The notes beneath the pieces are model-generated. The model was not told where the DNA came from, did no database searches, and saw nothing but the letters and a program-made list of their open reading frames with translations. A DNA stretch of 50,473 nucleotides from Aliivibrio sp. (GTDB lineage: Bacteria > Pseudomonadota > Gammaproteobacteria > Enterobacterales > Vibrionaceae), in NCBI GenBank assembly GCA_016764915.1, contig JAESQY010000014.1, positions 1 through 50,473 of the forward strand, written 5' to 3'. The position numbers and the translations under genes are program-made. Within the stretch, counting starts at the first letter, position 1, and each line of letters begins with the position of its first letter. Positions 18,469 to 29,249 of this stretch are shown here, in pieces.

Positions 18469-19863
18469 ATGCCAAATAAACCATCAACCTTACTTGGTCA
18501 CCCAAAAGGACTATTTCTTCTATTTGGTACTGAATTGTGGGAGCGGTTCTCCTATTACGCAATGAGAGCAATACTGGTTCTTTACCTAACAGATCAAACA
18601 ATCAATGGCGGTATGGGTTGGACCACGGCTGAAGCTTTGAATTTATACGGAATTTATACAGGTCTGGTGTATATCACCCCTCTCATTGGTGGCTGGCTTG
18701 CAGATAACTTCATAGGCCAACGAAAATCTCTAATTATCGGTGGTGCTCTGATGGCCATTGGGCAGTTTATTCTTGCCATGCCAAATCACATTCTTCCTTT
18801 AGAATCGATATCTGTCTTCTATCTTGGTTTAGCCTTTATTATTGTCGGAAATGGGCTGTTTAAACCCAATGTATCCAGTATGGTTGGTGACCTCTACGAA
18901 AAGGGAGATAATCGTCGTGACGGCGCGTTTACTATCTTTTACATGGGTATTAACATCGGCGCATTACTTGCTGGTGTTATAACTGGGATTGTCACTGGTG
19001 ATATGGGCTGGAAAGCAGGGTTTGCAACCGCAGGCATTGGTATGGTGCTGAGTCTTGTCATTCAGCTAACCTTGGCACAGCGCTACTTAGGTGATATAGG
19101 TAAGGTACCTGCTGCTCACCGAGCTCTAAATAAAAACAATTCAAAAAATAAGCAAACGTTGACAAAAATTGAAGTTGATCGCCTTAAAGTTATCATGATC
19201 ATGGGTTTATTTGTTGTGGTCTTCTGGGCAGGCTTTGAACAAGCTGGCGGGTTGATGAACATATTCTCTCAGCAATATACAGACCGCATGGTTGGCAACT
19301 TTGAAGTCCCTGCTGCTTGGTTTCAATCGCTAAATCCATTTTTCATTATTGCTCTCGCCCCTATTATGGCGGCTATTTGGATAAAAATGGGCCCGAAAGA
19401 GCCGGGATCGCCAGTCAAATTTGCTATAGCGCTATTTTTCTTAGCCATCGGTTTTTTATGCATGGTGGGCGCGGTACATCAACAGGGTGGCGACTTAAAT
19501 GTTAAAACATCAATGATGTGGTTAGTTGGAGCCTATTTTTTCCATACACTTGGTGAACTGTGCTTATCACCAATTGGTTTATCAATGGTCACAAAGCTTG
19601 CACCACTTCGCTTAGCCTCTTTGATGATGGGTGTTTGGTTTGGTTTTAATGCCATTTCTAACTATGTTGCAGGCCTTATCGGCTCACATGTGGGCAGTTT
19701 AGGTGCGATGCAAATATTTGCAGGTATCGCTATCACGGCTACGATTGCAGGCGGGATACTACTCATTTGCTCTGGTACGTTGATTAAGTGGATGCACGGT
19801 GCTGAAAGCAGTAACAGTATCGACAATGAACAAGAGGAGCAGCTAACTCCGACTAAGGCGTAA
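18469..19863 (+). CDS. dtpA: POT-family di/tripeptide:proton symporter
   Basis: 464-residue inner-membrane peptide transporter of the proton-dependent oligopeptide (PTR2/POT) family. The ExxER proton-coupling motif appears as GTELWERFSYYAMRA (about residues 19-33), then GGWLADNFIGQRKS and the PTR2 signature FYMGINIGALLAG. Multiple hydrophobic helices follow to the end. The ATG at 18469 has AGAGAGAG upstream; an upstream in-frame ATG at 18388 would add 27 non-conserved residues. Which Dtp paralogue it is cannot be decided here, so the symbol is approximate. Confidence 0.88.
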   Translation: MPNKPSTLLGHPKGLFLLFGTELWERFSYYAMRAILVLYLTDQTINGGMGWTTAEALNLYGIYTGLVYITPLIGGWLADNFIGQRKSLIIGGALMAIGQFILAMPNHILPLESISVFYLGLAFIIVGNGLFKPNVSSMVGDLYEKGDNRRDGAFTIFYMGINIGALLAGVITGIVTGDMGWKAGFATAGIGMVLSLVIQLTLAQRYLGDIGKVPAAHRALNKNNSKNKQTLTKIEVDRLKVIMIMGLFVVVFWAGFEQAGGLMNIFSQQYTDRMVGNFEVPAAWFQSLNPFFIIALAPIMAAIWIKMGPKEPGSPVKFAIALFFLAIGFLCMVGAVHQQGGDLNVKTSMMWLVGAYFFHTLGELCLSPIGLSMVTKLAPLRLASLMMGVWFGFNAISNYVAGLIGSHVGSLGAMQIFAGIAITATIAGGILLICSGTLIKWMHGAESSNSIDNEQEEQLTPTKA

Positions 19864-19894
19864 TCTACTTAAACCAATATCAAGTTACCAATTT

Positions 19895-19924
19895 AAAATG
19901 GCCAACGTATGTTGGCCATTTTTT
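19895..19924. terminator. Bidirectional terminator, dtp / hemH
   Basis: ATGGCCAAC-GTAT-GTTGGCCAT stem with A and T runs on the two sides, between convergent genes. Confidence 0.93.
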
Positions 19925-19931
19925 AACTTAT

Positions 19932-20903
19932 TTAACGGGTTATAAAAGGCTGAACTAAACCTGCCATCATAACGATATGCTCACTGTTATCATTGAGACA
20001 GGGTATATAGTGATACGCTTCACCGCCCGCTTGTTGGAAAATATCTCGACACTCTACCGTTAGTTCTTCCAATGTCTCCAAACAATCCACTGAAAATGCA
20101 GGGCTGATGATATCTAGCCGTTTTACTCCTCGGTTTGGTAAAGTCACTAGTTCATCACTGGTGTAAGGCTTTAACCACTCATCTTTACCAAACCGAGATT
20201 GATAACTCAACCCAATCTCATCCGGGTTTAACGCTAACTCTTGCGCTAACAACTCTGTGGTTTTTTCACAATGCGCAGCGTAAATATCACCTTGCTCCAC
20301 TAATCTTTTGGGGATACCGTGATACGAACACAATAGATAACCAGTTCGGCCATGTTGCTGCCAGTGATCTCTTACCGATTGCGCTAACGCTTTAATATAA
20401 AGGGGGGACTGATGATAATCACGAATAAAGCTCAGTGATGGCAATAGCAGCTTCTGTTTCAATTCAATGGCTATTTTATCAAACACAGCTGCGGTCGTGG
20501 TACTAGAGTATTGTGGATACAGGGGAAGAACCACAATATGTTGACAGCCACGTTCCTGTAAGCGCTCAATACCACTGATCAATGATGGTGAGCCATAAGT
20601 CATACCTAACTCGACGGGAACGTTCGTCAACTGCTCTAATTTTTCCTGTTGACGCTGTGAATAGACCAACAGAGGCGAACCTTCATCCATCCAGATACTT
20701 TGGTAGAGCTTGGCGACCTTTGGAGAACGTAGAGGCAGTATCACGCCATTTAACAGTGGATACCAAAGTGCCCTTGGGATGTTCACGACTCGCTTATCGC
20801 ATAAAAACTCTTTCAAAAAGGTTTTTACGCCGCTTACCGTCGCACTATCTGGTGTCCCTAAGTTCACCAATAACACACCAACCTGTTTACTGTTCACACT
20901 CAT
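19932..20903 (-). CDS. hemH: Ferrochelatase
   Basis: Inserts Fe(II) into protoporphyrin IX, the last step of heme synthesis. 323 residues (E. coli 320). It begins with [15 protein letters not shown], contains [14 protein letters not shown], the active-site His in [17 protein letters not shown] (about residue 197) and the second-site Glu in [16 protein letters not shown]. It follows adk on the same strand as in E. coli, with a terminator between, so it probably has its own promoter or depends on read-through. Confidence 0.96.
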   Translation of the reverse strand: MSVNSKQVGVLLVNLGTPDSATVSGVKTFLKEFLCDKRVVNIPRALWYPLLNGVILPLRSPKVAKLYQSIWMDEGSPLLVYSQRQQEKLEQLTNVPVELGMTYGSPSLISGIERLQERGCQHIVVLPLYPQYSSTTTAAVFDKIAIELKQKLLLPSLSFIRDYHQSPLYIKALAQSVRDHWQQHGRTGYLLCSYHGIPKRLVEQGDIYAAHCEKTTELLAQELALNPDEIGLSYQSRFGKDEWLKPYTSDELVTLPNRGVKRLDIISPAFSVDCLETLEELTVECRDIFQQAGGEAYHYIPCLNDNSEHIVMMAGLVQPFITR

Positions 20904-20931
20904 TACTATCTTCCAACACTCATCTTTAAAG

Positions 20932-20956
20932 AAAAAAGGCGACCAATAGGTCGCCT
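20932..20956 (-). terminator. Terminator after adk
   Basis: Minus strand reads AGGCGACC-TATT-GGTCGCCT followed by T; perfect 8-bp stem just after adk and 29 bp before the hemH start. Confidence 0.9.
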
Positions 20957-20987
20957 CTAACTATATAGAAATAGGATATAAAGTCAC

Positions 20988-21846
<859 letters not shown>

Positions 21847-21871
21847 TTAGTCAACCACTCTCTATGCTTGA

Positions 21872-23770
21872 TTATTTTGTAAGCAGCTGGTTAATTGCAC
21901 CCAAAAATTGTGATGGATCATCTAGTGAACCTTTTTCAGCCAGCATCGCTTGACCTAATAACATCTCAGCCCAACGACCAAAAGCTTCTTCATCGGTTTC
22001 ATCAGCCATCGCCTTAACTAAAGCGTGCTCTGGGTTGATTTCAAAGATGTACTTCACTTCAGGTGCAGCTTGACCTGCAGCTTCTAGCAGCTTAGCCATT
22101 TGCGTACCCATCTCATTTTCATCAGTCACAACCACAGCGGGTGTAGTTGCTAACTTAAATGTGGTACGAACCTCTTTTACTCGGCTTCCTAGATATGCTT
22201 TGGTTCTTTCAACCACAGAAGCAAACTCTTCTGCTGTCTCTTTTTGTTTCTCTTTGTCTTCTTCGTTTTCAAACTTACTTAAATCAAGATCTGCTTTGGT
22301 GATTGATTGGAACTGCTTACCATCGAATTCAGTTAAGTAGTTCATTAACCACTCATCAATGCGATCGTACATTAATACGACCTCAATACCGTTTGCTTTA
22401 AATTGCTCAAGGTGTGGGCTGTTTTTTGCTGCTGCATAACTGTCCGCAGTTAAGAAGAAAATCTTATCTTGATCTTCTTTCATGCGCTCAACATAACCCG
22501 CTAAACCAACACTCTGTTCAGACGAATCAGTATTGGTTGAAGCAAAGCGCAGTAGACTTGCTACTTTATCTTTGTTTGAAAAGTCTTCCGCTGGCCCCTC
22601 TTTTAGCACTTGGCCAAACTCATTCCAGAACGATAGATATTTTTCATCATCGTTTTTAGCAAGACGTTCTAGCAGAGTAAGTACACGTTTGGTGCAGGCA
22701 TTACGCAGTGATTGAGTCACTTTATTATCTTGTAAAATTTCACGCGAAACATTTAATGGCAAATCATTTGAGTCAATCAAACCGCGTGCAAAACGAAGAT
22801 AACTAGGCATAAATTGCTCAGCATCATCCATAATAAATACACGTTGAACAAACAATTTCAGACCACTTTTATGGTCGCGGTTCATCATATCCCACGGTGC
22901 TTTAGCGGGAATATAAAGCAAACTTGTGTAGTCGTTTTTACCTTCTACCCGGTTATGGCTCCAGACAAGAGGGTCAGAGTAATCATTCGAAACATGCTTA
23001 TAAAACTCTTTATACTCTTCTTCTGTGATATCAGATTTATTGCGTGTCCAAAGCGCTTGGGCTTTATTGATCTGCTCCCATTTCCCTTCTTTATCCTTGC
23101 CCTCTTCGTCTTTTTCTATGCTCCAGATAGAGACAGGGATTCCGATATGATCAGAGTATTTACTGATCACCTCTTTGAGACGCCACTCATTTAAAAACTC
23201 TTTGCCTTCATCGCGCATGTGCAGAGTGATTTCAGTACCGCGTGACTCTTTAGTAATATCTTCAATTTCATAGTCGCCTTCACCCGCAGAGTGCCACTGT
23301 ACACCTTGATCAGCGGTTAGACCTGCCGCACGTGTTCTCACCGTTACTGCATCTGCTACGATAAATGAAGAGTAGAAACCAACACCAAACTGACCGATGA
23401 GCTGTGAATCCTTAGTCTCATCGTTTGATAATTTTGAGAAGAACTCAGCAGTACCTGATTTTGCAATAGTACCAAGGTGCTCAATAACATCGTCACGACT
23501 CATACCGATACCGTTATCGATAAGTGTCAGAGTATTGTTCTCTTCGTTAAAGCTGACTTTTACTCCTAAATCGGCGTCACCTTCGTATAGGTCACCATTC
23601 GATAACGCTTGAAAACGCAGCTTATCAGAAGCATCTGAAGCATTAGAAATAAGTTCACGTAAGAAGATCTCTTTGTTTGAGTACAAAGAGTGAATCATGA
23701 GATGCAGAAGTTGTTTCACTTCTGATTGAAAACCACGTGTCTCTTTATTATTCGTTTGTTGCTCGCTCAT
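21872..23770 (-). CDS. htpG: HtpG, bacterial Hsp90 chaperone
   Basis: ATP-dependent dimeric chaperone, 632 residues. The N-terminal GHKL ATPase domain shows [30 protein letters not shown] and [15 protein letters not shown]; the middle domain has [15 protein letters not shown]; the C-terminal dimerisation domain ends with [11 protein letters not shown] start at [10 protein letters not shown] (23770), preceded by GGAGTTAAA; an in-frame ATG seven codons earlier is less likely. Divergent from toxR, the classic Vibrio arrangement, with a sigma-32-like promoter upstream. Confidence 0.96.
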   Translation of the reverse strand: MSEQQTNNKETRGFQSEVKQLLHLMIHSLYSNKEIFLRELISNASDASDKLRFQALSNGDLYEGDADLGVKVSFNEENNTLTLIDNGIGMSRDDVIEHLGTIAKSGTAEFFSKLSNDETKDSQLIGQFGVGFYSSFIVADAVTVRTRAAGLTADQGVQWHSAGEGDYEIEDITKESRGTEITLHMRDEGKEFLNEWRLKEVISKYSDHIGIPVSIWSIEKDEEGKDKEGKWEQINKAQALWTRNKSDITEEEYKEFYKHVSNDYSDPLVWSHNRVEGKNDYTSLLYIPAKAPWDMMNRDHKSGLKLFVQRVFIMDDAEQFMPSYLRFARGLIDSNDLPLNVSREILQDNKVTQSLRNACTKRVLTLLERLAKNDDEKYLSFWNEFGQVLKEGPAEDFSNKDKVASLLRFASTNTDSSEQSVGLAGYVERMKEDQDKIFFLTADSYAAAKNSPHLEQFKANGIEVVLMYDRIDEWLMNYLTEFDGKQFQSITKADLDLSKFENEEDKEKQKETAEEFASVVERTKAYLGSRVKEVRTTFKLATTPAVVVTDENEMGTQMAKLLEAAGQAAPEVKYIFEINPEHALVKAMADETDEEAFGRWAEMLLGQAMLAEKGSLDDPSQFLGAINQLLTK

Positions 23771-23808
23771 TTTAACTCCGACATTAATCATTTTACTGTT
23801 ACTTAACT

Positions 23809-23836
23809 AGATTAGGCCGAAACATTTTTTTTCAAG
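23809..23836 (-). promoter_or_regulatory. Sigma-32-like heat-shock promoter of htpG
   Basis: Minus strand: CTTGAAA (23836-23830), a 13-base spacer, then CCTAATCT (23816-23809). The -35 matches the RpoH consensus fully; the -10 matches CCCCATnT only partly. It lies about 40 bp upstream of the htpG start. Confidence 0.65.
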
Positions 23837-23875
23837 AGCAAACAGTTAATTCGATGTTTTTTTTATTTTTTTTGA

Positions 23876-23881
23876 TATAAT
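23876..23881 (+). promoter_or_regulatory. Possible toxR promoter -10
   Basis: Perfect TATAAT about 105 bp before the toxR ATG, just after a long T-rich tract (23857-23873). No good -35 at 17 bp. Confidence 0.35.
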
Positions 23882-23985
23882 GTGATCCGGATTTAGTGAT
23901 TTTTATAGTTTTTGAACATCGAACGTAACTCTATTTCTTCGCTTCAGTATCCAATTTGACCATATTATTATTGAGTACGAAAATA

Positions 23986-24858
23986 ATGAACAAAGCAATT
24001 CCTAAAATAATGCTTGGCCAACGGTTTATTTTCAACCCGACTGACAATAGCCTTATTGATGAATTAAATGAGAGCAAATACGCTAGATTAGGCACCAATG
24101 AGAGCCGTGTTCTTAGTTTAATGATTAAGGAAGCGGGCAATACGATTAGCCGTAACCAGCTGCAAGAATATGTATGGCGTGATCAAGGATTTGAAGTTGA
24201 CGACTCCAGCCTGACTCAAGCGATTTCGACCCTAAGAAAAATGCTGAACGATTCAACTAAATCACCTGTATTTATCAAAACGGTACCTAAAAGAGGCTAC
24301 CAATTTATTGCAACAGTCAAAATGCTAACATCAGGAGATGAGTTGGCAAGCTCAAACTCCACTGAGCAAGAGACTATTCAAGGTAGTGCGCCTGTTGAAG
24401 ACAACATTGACGCTACAATGCAAACACAGCCTCAAAAAGCGGCGCAGATTGAAGCATCTACTGACACTGTGCCGTTATCTACGCTGCAGACTAAAGCACC
24501 GTCGTCTCTAAACAGATGGTTGATGTTAATTGCAGCTGTACTATTACCATTGCTAGCGTACAGTTCTTTTAGCCCTAAATCGTCCGCATTTATTCAAATT
24601 GCCACTTATGATGAGACCCCCATTTTGGTGCCGTTAAATCACCCAGACATATCAAATTGGAAACCACTGATTGAGCGCTGCGTGATTCGTTATAACCAAT
24701 CGCACACTGCAACAATGAAACCAATGGAAGTGATTGCTACAAGTGGACAGGAAGAGCAGTTGATTCTCAACTATATTCACTCTCTAGAACACTCAAGTGA
24801 AAGTGTCACTGTACGACTATTAATTGATCAAGTTGAAGTGGATAACGTATGCAGCTAA
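23986..24858 (+). CDS. toxR: ToxR, transmembrane transcriptional regulator
   Basis: Inner-membrane regulator of vibrios: cytoplasmic OmpR-like winged helix, one membrane helix, periplasmic sensor. 290 residues from the ATG at 23986 (MNKAIPKIMLGQRF). The DNA-binding domain (about 10-115) shows NESRVLSLM, VWRDQGFEVDDSSLTQAIST and TVPKRGYQFIA. A Ser/Thr/Gln-rich linker follows, then the membrane helix (about 175-193, WLMLIAAVLLPLLAYSSF). The periplasmic Cys232 and Cys289 match the two conserved cysteines of V. cholerae ToxR. The frame is open upstream to 23956 with TTG starts only. It overlaps toxS by ten bases. Confidence 0.95.
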   Translation: MNKAIPKIMLGQRFIFNPTDNSLIDELNESKYARLGTNESRVLSLMIKEAGNTISRNQLQEYVWRDQGFEVDDSSLTQAISTLRKMLNDSTKSPVFIKTVPKRGYQFIATVKMLTSGDELASSNSTEQETIQGSAPVEDNIDATMQTQPQKAAQIEASTDTVPLSTLQTKAPSSLNRWLMLIAAVLLPLLAYSSFSPKSSAFIQIATYDETPILVPLNHPDISNWKPLIERCVIRYNQSHTATMKPMEVIATSGQEEQLILNYIHSLEHSSESVTVRLLIDQVEVDNVCS

Positions 24859-25391
24859 ACAAACACAGCAGTTTGAATCTTAAAAAAAATCTGCCTCTCA
24901 TTATATTGATAGCTTCCGCAATAATCAGCGCTTGGCTGTATTGGAGCAGTGACTTTAAAACGATTCAGTTATTAACCTCCCAAAAGTGGGAGTCCAATAT
25001 GATAACAAGAATCAAAGCAGGTTTAAATATTGTCAACGATCTAAAACGTGCAAATATCAATAGCAACGTGGTTTACCACCCAAATGGTAAATACTCTAAA
25101 GATAGCATCGTTAAGTTGTACACTGGTGAAGAGTTAACTTTCGCTTCTGAGATTCACATCAGTGAATCGGGCAAGTGGAGCTTTAGTGGGCAATACCTGA
25201 TTATTAACCCACTTGAATTCAACAATGTAGCAACAACTGAAGCTCACAAGTTCAGTAAAAAACAGATAAAAGAGATGATGTCGATATTTAAAATGGAAGC
25301 AGAGCGCACCCAGCGCGTGGACATCATTAATAAGAAAACGCTGCTTCTGACCAGTTTAAACAACGGCTCGGCGATACTGTTTACTCACTAA
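24849..25391 (+). CDS. toxS: ToxS, periplasmic partner of ToxR
   Basis: 180-residue protein with a short cytoplasmic N-terminus, one membrane helix (about 14-28, LPLIILIASAIISAWLYW) and a periplasmic domain. ToxS binds the periplasmic part of ToxR, stabilises it and takes part in bile sensing in V. cholerae. SQKWESNM, the GKWSFSG segment and LLLTSLNNGSAILF at the end fit the family. Its ATG lies inside the last codons of toxR, so the two are translationally coupled. No terminator was seen in the 20-bp gap before convergent yfcE. Confidence 0.94.
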   Translation: MQLNKHSSLNLKKNLPLIILIASAIISAWLYWSSDFKTIQLLTSQKWESNMITRIKAGLNIVNDLKRANINSNVVYHPNGKYSKDSIVKLYTGEELTFASEIHISESGKWSFSGQYLIINPLEFNNVATTEAHKFSKKQIKEMMSIFKMEAERTQRVDIINKKTLLLTSLNNGSAILFTH

Positions 25392-25411
25392 TAAATGACT
25401 CAACGGCGATG

Positions 25412-25957
25412 TTATATCGTCACTGAAGCTATCTCTCTATCTTCAAAGTCCAACACAGACAATACGCCATCTTGATACAAACCATAACTCGCCAGATATC
25501 TATTGCGGGGAAACGTGGCGGAGCCTGGATTGAAAATGAATTTATCTTCAAATTTTTCAGCAGCCGGAATGTGAGTATGGCCATAAACAATGACATCATT
25601 AGGATTTAAAGGTGGTGTCTTATCTTTATGGTAAATATGCCCATGAGTTAAAAACAGTCGTTGACCGCTTTCAAGAAGCACATAAGTAAAATCAGACAGA
25701 ATTGGAAACGTTAATAACGCTTGATCCACCTCACTGTCACAATTACCCCTTACCGCAATAATTTTATTGGCATATTGATTCAATAATTCAGCAACGGCTT
25801 TTGGATCATACCCTTCAGGGATGGGGTTACGAGGGCCGTGATACAGCGTGTCACCAAGTACAATTAGATGTTCGGCTTCTGACGTTACAAATTTATCTAA
25901 AGCACGTTGAGTAGCAGGTAAACTGCCGTGCAGATCCGATACAAAGAATATTTTCAA
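25412..25957 (-). CDS. yfcE: YfcE-type metallophosphoesterase
   Basis: 181-residue calcineurin-like phosphodiesterase; E. coli YfcE (184 residues) hydrolyses artificial phosphodiesters with Mn, natural substrate unknown. The full set of metal motifs is visible: SDLHGS (about 7-12), LGDTLYHGPRN, RGNCDSE, THGHIYHK and YGHTHIP. The start is TTG at 25957 with AGGAACC upstream. It is convergent with toxS, and yfcH diverges from it about 170 bp away. Confidence 0.93.
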   Translation of the reverse strand: MKIFFVSDLHGSLPATQRALDKFVTSEAEHLIVLGDTLYHGPRNPIPEGYDPKAVAELLNQYANKIIAVRGNCDSEVDQALLTFPILSDFTYVLLESGQRLFLTHGHIYHKDKTPPLNPNDVIVYGHTHIPAAEKFEDKFIFNPGSATFPRNRYLASYGLYQDGVLSVLDFEDREIASVTI

Positions 25958-26127
25958 GCTTGGTTCCTACAATGAAGAGTTAAAAGTCGATTATACGCCT
26001 ATTTTTATCGATGATTCACTGAGAAGAATCAAATCAATGTCCATTTTTTTGTACTCTTTTTGCATAACAACTTTATTTTTATCACTCTTTATTTATACTT
26101 ATAGCATCACCAATTATTGGAGGCGTC

Positions 26128-27033
26128 ATGAAAATACTATTAACTGGTGCTAGTGGTTTTATTGGTTCACACCTTTTAGAGTACCTAAAACACTACAACT
26201 TAGTGGTGCTTACTCGATCTACCCCAAAAGCTGAAATACGCCTATCTCACATCACTTTTGGCCATGTGTCGTTTATTGAGTCACTCAATGAATTGGACAA
26301 TTTTAATGACATTGATGCCATTATAAATTTGGCGGGTGAGTCCATTTTTAATAAACGCTGGTCAAAAGAGCAGAAAGAGAATATATGCCAAAGCCGATGG
26401 GAGCTCACGACACAATTAGTCGATAAATGCAAAGCCAGCTCAAATCCTCCGCACATTTTTATCAGTGGTTCAGCGGTGGGGTATTACGGAGATCAACAAT
26501 CGCATTCTCTCGATGAAATGCACTCTTCCCCAATAACAGGCTTCACCCATTTGGTTTGCGATACGTGGGAGAAAATTGCCAATCAAGCACAATCTGAACA
26601 TACACGAGTCTGCACAATAAGAACTGGTATTGTATTAGGTAAAAAAGGCGGGGCTCTTGCTAAAATGTTACTTCCTTATCAATGCGGCCTTGGAGGGCCA
26701 ATTGGCGATGGCAAACAGTATATGCCCTGGATTCACATTGAAGACATGACCCAAGCCATTCTGTTTTTGTTAAACAACAATAACGCGCAAGGTGTCTATA
26801 ATCTCACCTCACCACACCCTGTTTCTAACATTAAATTCAGTCGAAGCCTTGCTAAAGTTTTGCGACGCCCACACTTTTTATCTACCCCCGCGTCGATGAT
26901 AAAACTCGTACTTGGAGAGTCTTCAGTGTTACTGCTCGACAGCATTAAAGCCAAACCAAAACACTTGGTAGATTCTGGTTTTCATTTTCATTTTCCTCGA
27001 ATTGAAACGGCGCTAAAAGATCTTTTAAAGTGA
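26128..27033 (+). CDS. yfcH: YfcH-type NAD(P)-binding epimerase-like protein
   Basis: 301-residue extended short-chain dehydrogenase of the TIGR01777 family. Rossmann loop MKILLTGASGFIGSHLLEYL opens it; AIINLAGESIFNKRW, ISGSAVGYYGD (with the YxxxK-region change typical of this family) and the C-terminal DUF1731-like part (about 255-301) follow. The reaction is unknown; relatives include the plant plastid division factor GC1/SulA. GGAGGC precedes the ATG. Probably monocistronic, or followed by the small ORF at 27120. Confidence 0.92.
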   Translation: MKILLTGASGFIGSHLLEYLKHYNLVVLTRSTPKAEIRLSHITFGHVSFIESLNELDNFNDIDAIINLAGESIFNKRWSKEQKENICQSRWELTTQLVDKCKASSNPPHIFISGSAVGYYGDQQSHSLDEMHSSPITGFTHLVCDTWEKIANQAQSEHTRVCTIRTGIVLGKKGGALAKMLLPYQCGLGGPIGDGKQYMPWIHIEDMTQAILFLLNNNNAQGVYNLTSPHPVSNIKFSRSLAKVLRRPHFLSTPASMIKLVLGESSVLLLDSIKAKPKHLVDSGFHFHFPRIETALKDLLK

Positions 27034-27119
27034 TTAATTATCCTCTGTCATCTCTGTGTCATCTTTATTCAGTAATATGGCAAACGTTATACAAACACCG
27101 TGAGCAACAGAGGAACAAT

Positions 27120-27185
27120 ATGACATTTAATCAAGTGAACTGGCTTTGTGTCGGTTTAGCACTCACTGCTCTACTCTTTTTTTAA
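27120..27185 (+). CDS. Small hydrophobic protein, 21 residues
   Basis: Reads MTFNQVNWLCVGLALTALLF plus one Phe: a single short membrane helix. The ATG has a strong ribosome binding site (AGAGGAAC) at good spacing. It lies alone between yfcH and cnoX, 87 bp after the yfcH stop. Function unknown, and not recognised as a family. Such ORFs can arise by chance, so conservation is needed to confirm it. Confidence 0.45.
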   Translation: MTFNQVNWLCVGLALTALLFF

Positions 27186-27271
27186 TCGCTACTATTTATT
27201 TCACCCCCTTGAAAATCAAGTAATATGCCCTCAAGTTATTGCTAAAGAACTTCATTAAGGTGAACCAGACA

Positions 27272-28126
27272 ATGCAGCCCAATTACATCATAGAACTCAA
27301 CCAACAAAACTTCCAAAGCGTACTGGAGGGCTCAGCCCAAGCGCCTCTGCTTATCCATTTTTGGGCCCCCTCTCAACCAGAAAGTGCCGACATCATTCCA
27401 AACTTGCAACAACTGGCTCACCAATATTCTGGTCAATTTACTCTCGCACTACTCAATTGCGAACAAGAGCAGATGATTGCCAGCCAATTTGGTGTCCAAG
27501 CTTTACCCACCATCGCTCTGTTTATTAATGGCAAGCCCGTAGACGGTATGGGTGGACTGCAAACCGTTGACGCCATAACCGCGATGCTAAGTAAACACCT
27601 CCCAAGCCAAGAAGAGTTGCAACTCAAAACGGCGATGGAGTTGGTCGATGCTGGAGAATTTGAGCAAGCATTACCAACGCTTAAAAGCCTACTTTCTCAC
27701 TTTGAAGGCAACAGTATCATTAAGCTGGCCATCGCAGAGTGTTTAGTTGAATTGCACCAATTTGATGAAGTAGAGATATTGATCTCCTCAATCCCAATGC
27801 AAGATCAAGATGCGAAATATAAGGGATTAGTGGCAAAAATTGAACTGCACAAACAAGCGGGAGATACGCCTGAAATTCGCCAACTTGAAGAGCAATATAA
27901 TCAAGACCCATCTCATTTATCTTACGCTCTTGAGCTTGCTATTGCATACAACAGTGCCTCACGACAAGAAGAAGCGCTGGAACTTTTGATCATGATTTTG
28001 CGAAAAGACCTAAATTTTAATGAGGGTAATGCGAAAAAAACCATAATGGATATTTTAGCTGCCCTGGGTCAAGGTAACACAACTGCAACAACCTACCGTC
28101 GCCAACTCTATTCACTACTCTATTAA
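27272..28126 (+). CDS. cnoX: CnoX/YbbN chaperedoxin
   Basis: 284 residues, exactly the length of E. coli YbbN (CnoX), a thioredoxin-fold plus TPR holdase that protects proteins during bleach stress and works with GroEL and DnaK. Residues about 1-110 are thioredoxin-like (HFWAPSQPES at the active-site position, ALPTIALFINGKPVDG with the cis-Pro); the rest is helical TPR repeats. The CXXC is replaced by SQPES with no cysteine, whereas Cys63 (LLNCEQEQM), which in E. coli forms mixed disulfides, is kept. ATG at 27272 with AAGGTG is preferred over a TTG 33 bases upstream. Confidence 0.92.
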   Translation: MQPNYIIELNQQNFQSVLEGSAQAPLLIHFWAPSQPESADIIPNLQQLAHQYSGQFTLALLNCEQEQMIASQFGVQALPTIALFINGKPVDGMGGLQTVDAITAMLSKHLPSQEELQLKTAMELVDAGEFEQALPTLKSLLSHFEGNSIIKLAIAECLVELHQFDEVEILISSIPMQDQDAKYKGLVAKIELHKQAGDTPEIRQLEEQYNQDPSHLSYALELAIAYNSASRQEEALELLIMILRKDLNFNEGNAKKTIMDILAALGQGNTTATTYRRQLYSLLY

Positions 28127-28310
28127 TTTCAATACGGTGTAGGAGCAACCTTGCCCTACATCACTATTAATGGAATCAACAATTAAATTGATGATTTAAA
28201 CTCTGCATCCAACTCTAATATTTACATATTATTACCACTTCGCTATCTTCTTTACAGAGTTTATAGGTTAGTCTATCAGCTACTTAACTAAACTCTGAAG
28301 GAACGATGTT

Positions 28311-29228
28311 ATGCCTTACGATACGCTAATTGCTCTTGGAATTTTTATACTCGTCGCCATGGCCTTTATTGCTGCTGGTGTGAAAATGGTTCCACAAGGA
28401 AACAACTGGACCGTAGAACGATTTGGTCGTTATACCAAAACACTGCACCCTGGCTTAAATTTAATCGTTCCTTTTATCGACAATGTAGGCCATAAAATAA
28501 ACATGATGGAACGCGTCATGGACATTCCAGCACAAGAGGTCATTTCAAAAGACAATGCCAATGTCACTATTGATGCGGTCTGTTTTGTGCAAGTGATCAA
28601 CGCTTCACATGCCGCCTATGAGGTCAACGATCTAGAACATGCTATTAAAAATCTCACCTTAACCAATATTCGTACCGTTTTAGGCTCTATGGAGCTAGAC
28701 GAAATGCTAAGCCAAAGAGACCGAATTAATGGTCGCCTACTCAGTATCGTGGATGAAGCCACCAACCCATGGGGCGTTAAAGTTACCCGTATTGAAATTA
28801 AAGATGTACAACCACCAGCCGATTTAACCGCAGCTATGAACGCACAGATGAAAGCTGAACGTAATAAGCGTGCTGATGTACTTACTGCGGAAGGTATCCG
28901 TCAGGCCGAAATCCTTAAAGCAGAGGGTCATAAACAGGCTGAAATCCTCAAAGCAGAAGGTGATAAACAAGCGGCAATTCTAAAGGCGGAAGCTCGTGAG
29001 CGAACAGCAGAAGCAGAAGCAAACGCAACCACAATGGTATCTGAAGCGATTGCCAGCGGTGATATACAAGCAATAAACTACTTTATTGCTCAAGAGTATA
29101 CACAAGCACTAAAATCAATTGGTGAAGCCGAAAATAGCAAAATCATTATGCTACCGCTTGAAGCAACTGGATTAATGGGTTCAATAGCTGGCATTGCTGA
29201 GATGTTTAAACATAACAAAGATAAATAA
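28311..29228 (+). CDS. qmcA: QmcA, SPFH/Band 7 membrane protein
   Basis: 305-residue SPFH (stomatin/prohibitin) protein: N-terminal membrane anchor (about 4-22), Band 7 domain ([35 protein letters not shown]), then a coiled-coil with repeated EGxxQAxILKAE units (about 205-250). It probably forms large ring or cage assemblies in the membrane, linked to FtsH and quality control in E. coli. Followed after 21 bp by its usual partner nfeD. CTGAAGGAACG precedes the ATG. Confidence 0.94.
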   Translation: MPYDTLIALGIFILVAMAFIAAGVKMVPQGNNWTVERFGRYTKTLHPGLNLIVPFIDNVGHKINMMERVMDIPAQEVISKDNANVTIDAVCFVQVINASHAAYEVNDLEHAIKNLTLTNIRTVLGSMELDEMLSQRDRINGRLLSIVDEATNPWGVKVTRIEIKDVQPPADLTAAMNAQMKAERNKRADVLTAEGIRQAEILKAEGHKQAEILKAEGDKQAAILKAEARERTAEAEANATTMVSEAIASGDIQAINYFIAQEYTQALKSIGEAENSKIIMLPLEATGLMGSIAGIAEMFKHNKDK

Positions 29229-29249
29229 CCACACAATACCGGAGTCGAT

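Noticed and set aside
25392..25425. Possible hairpin between toxS and yfcE
   Set aside because: GACGAT/ATCGCC pairing is weak and there is no T-run.
28139..28161. TGTAGG...CCTACA hairpin after cnoX
   Set aside because: Only six pairs with a long loop and no T-run; not a convincing terminator.
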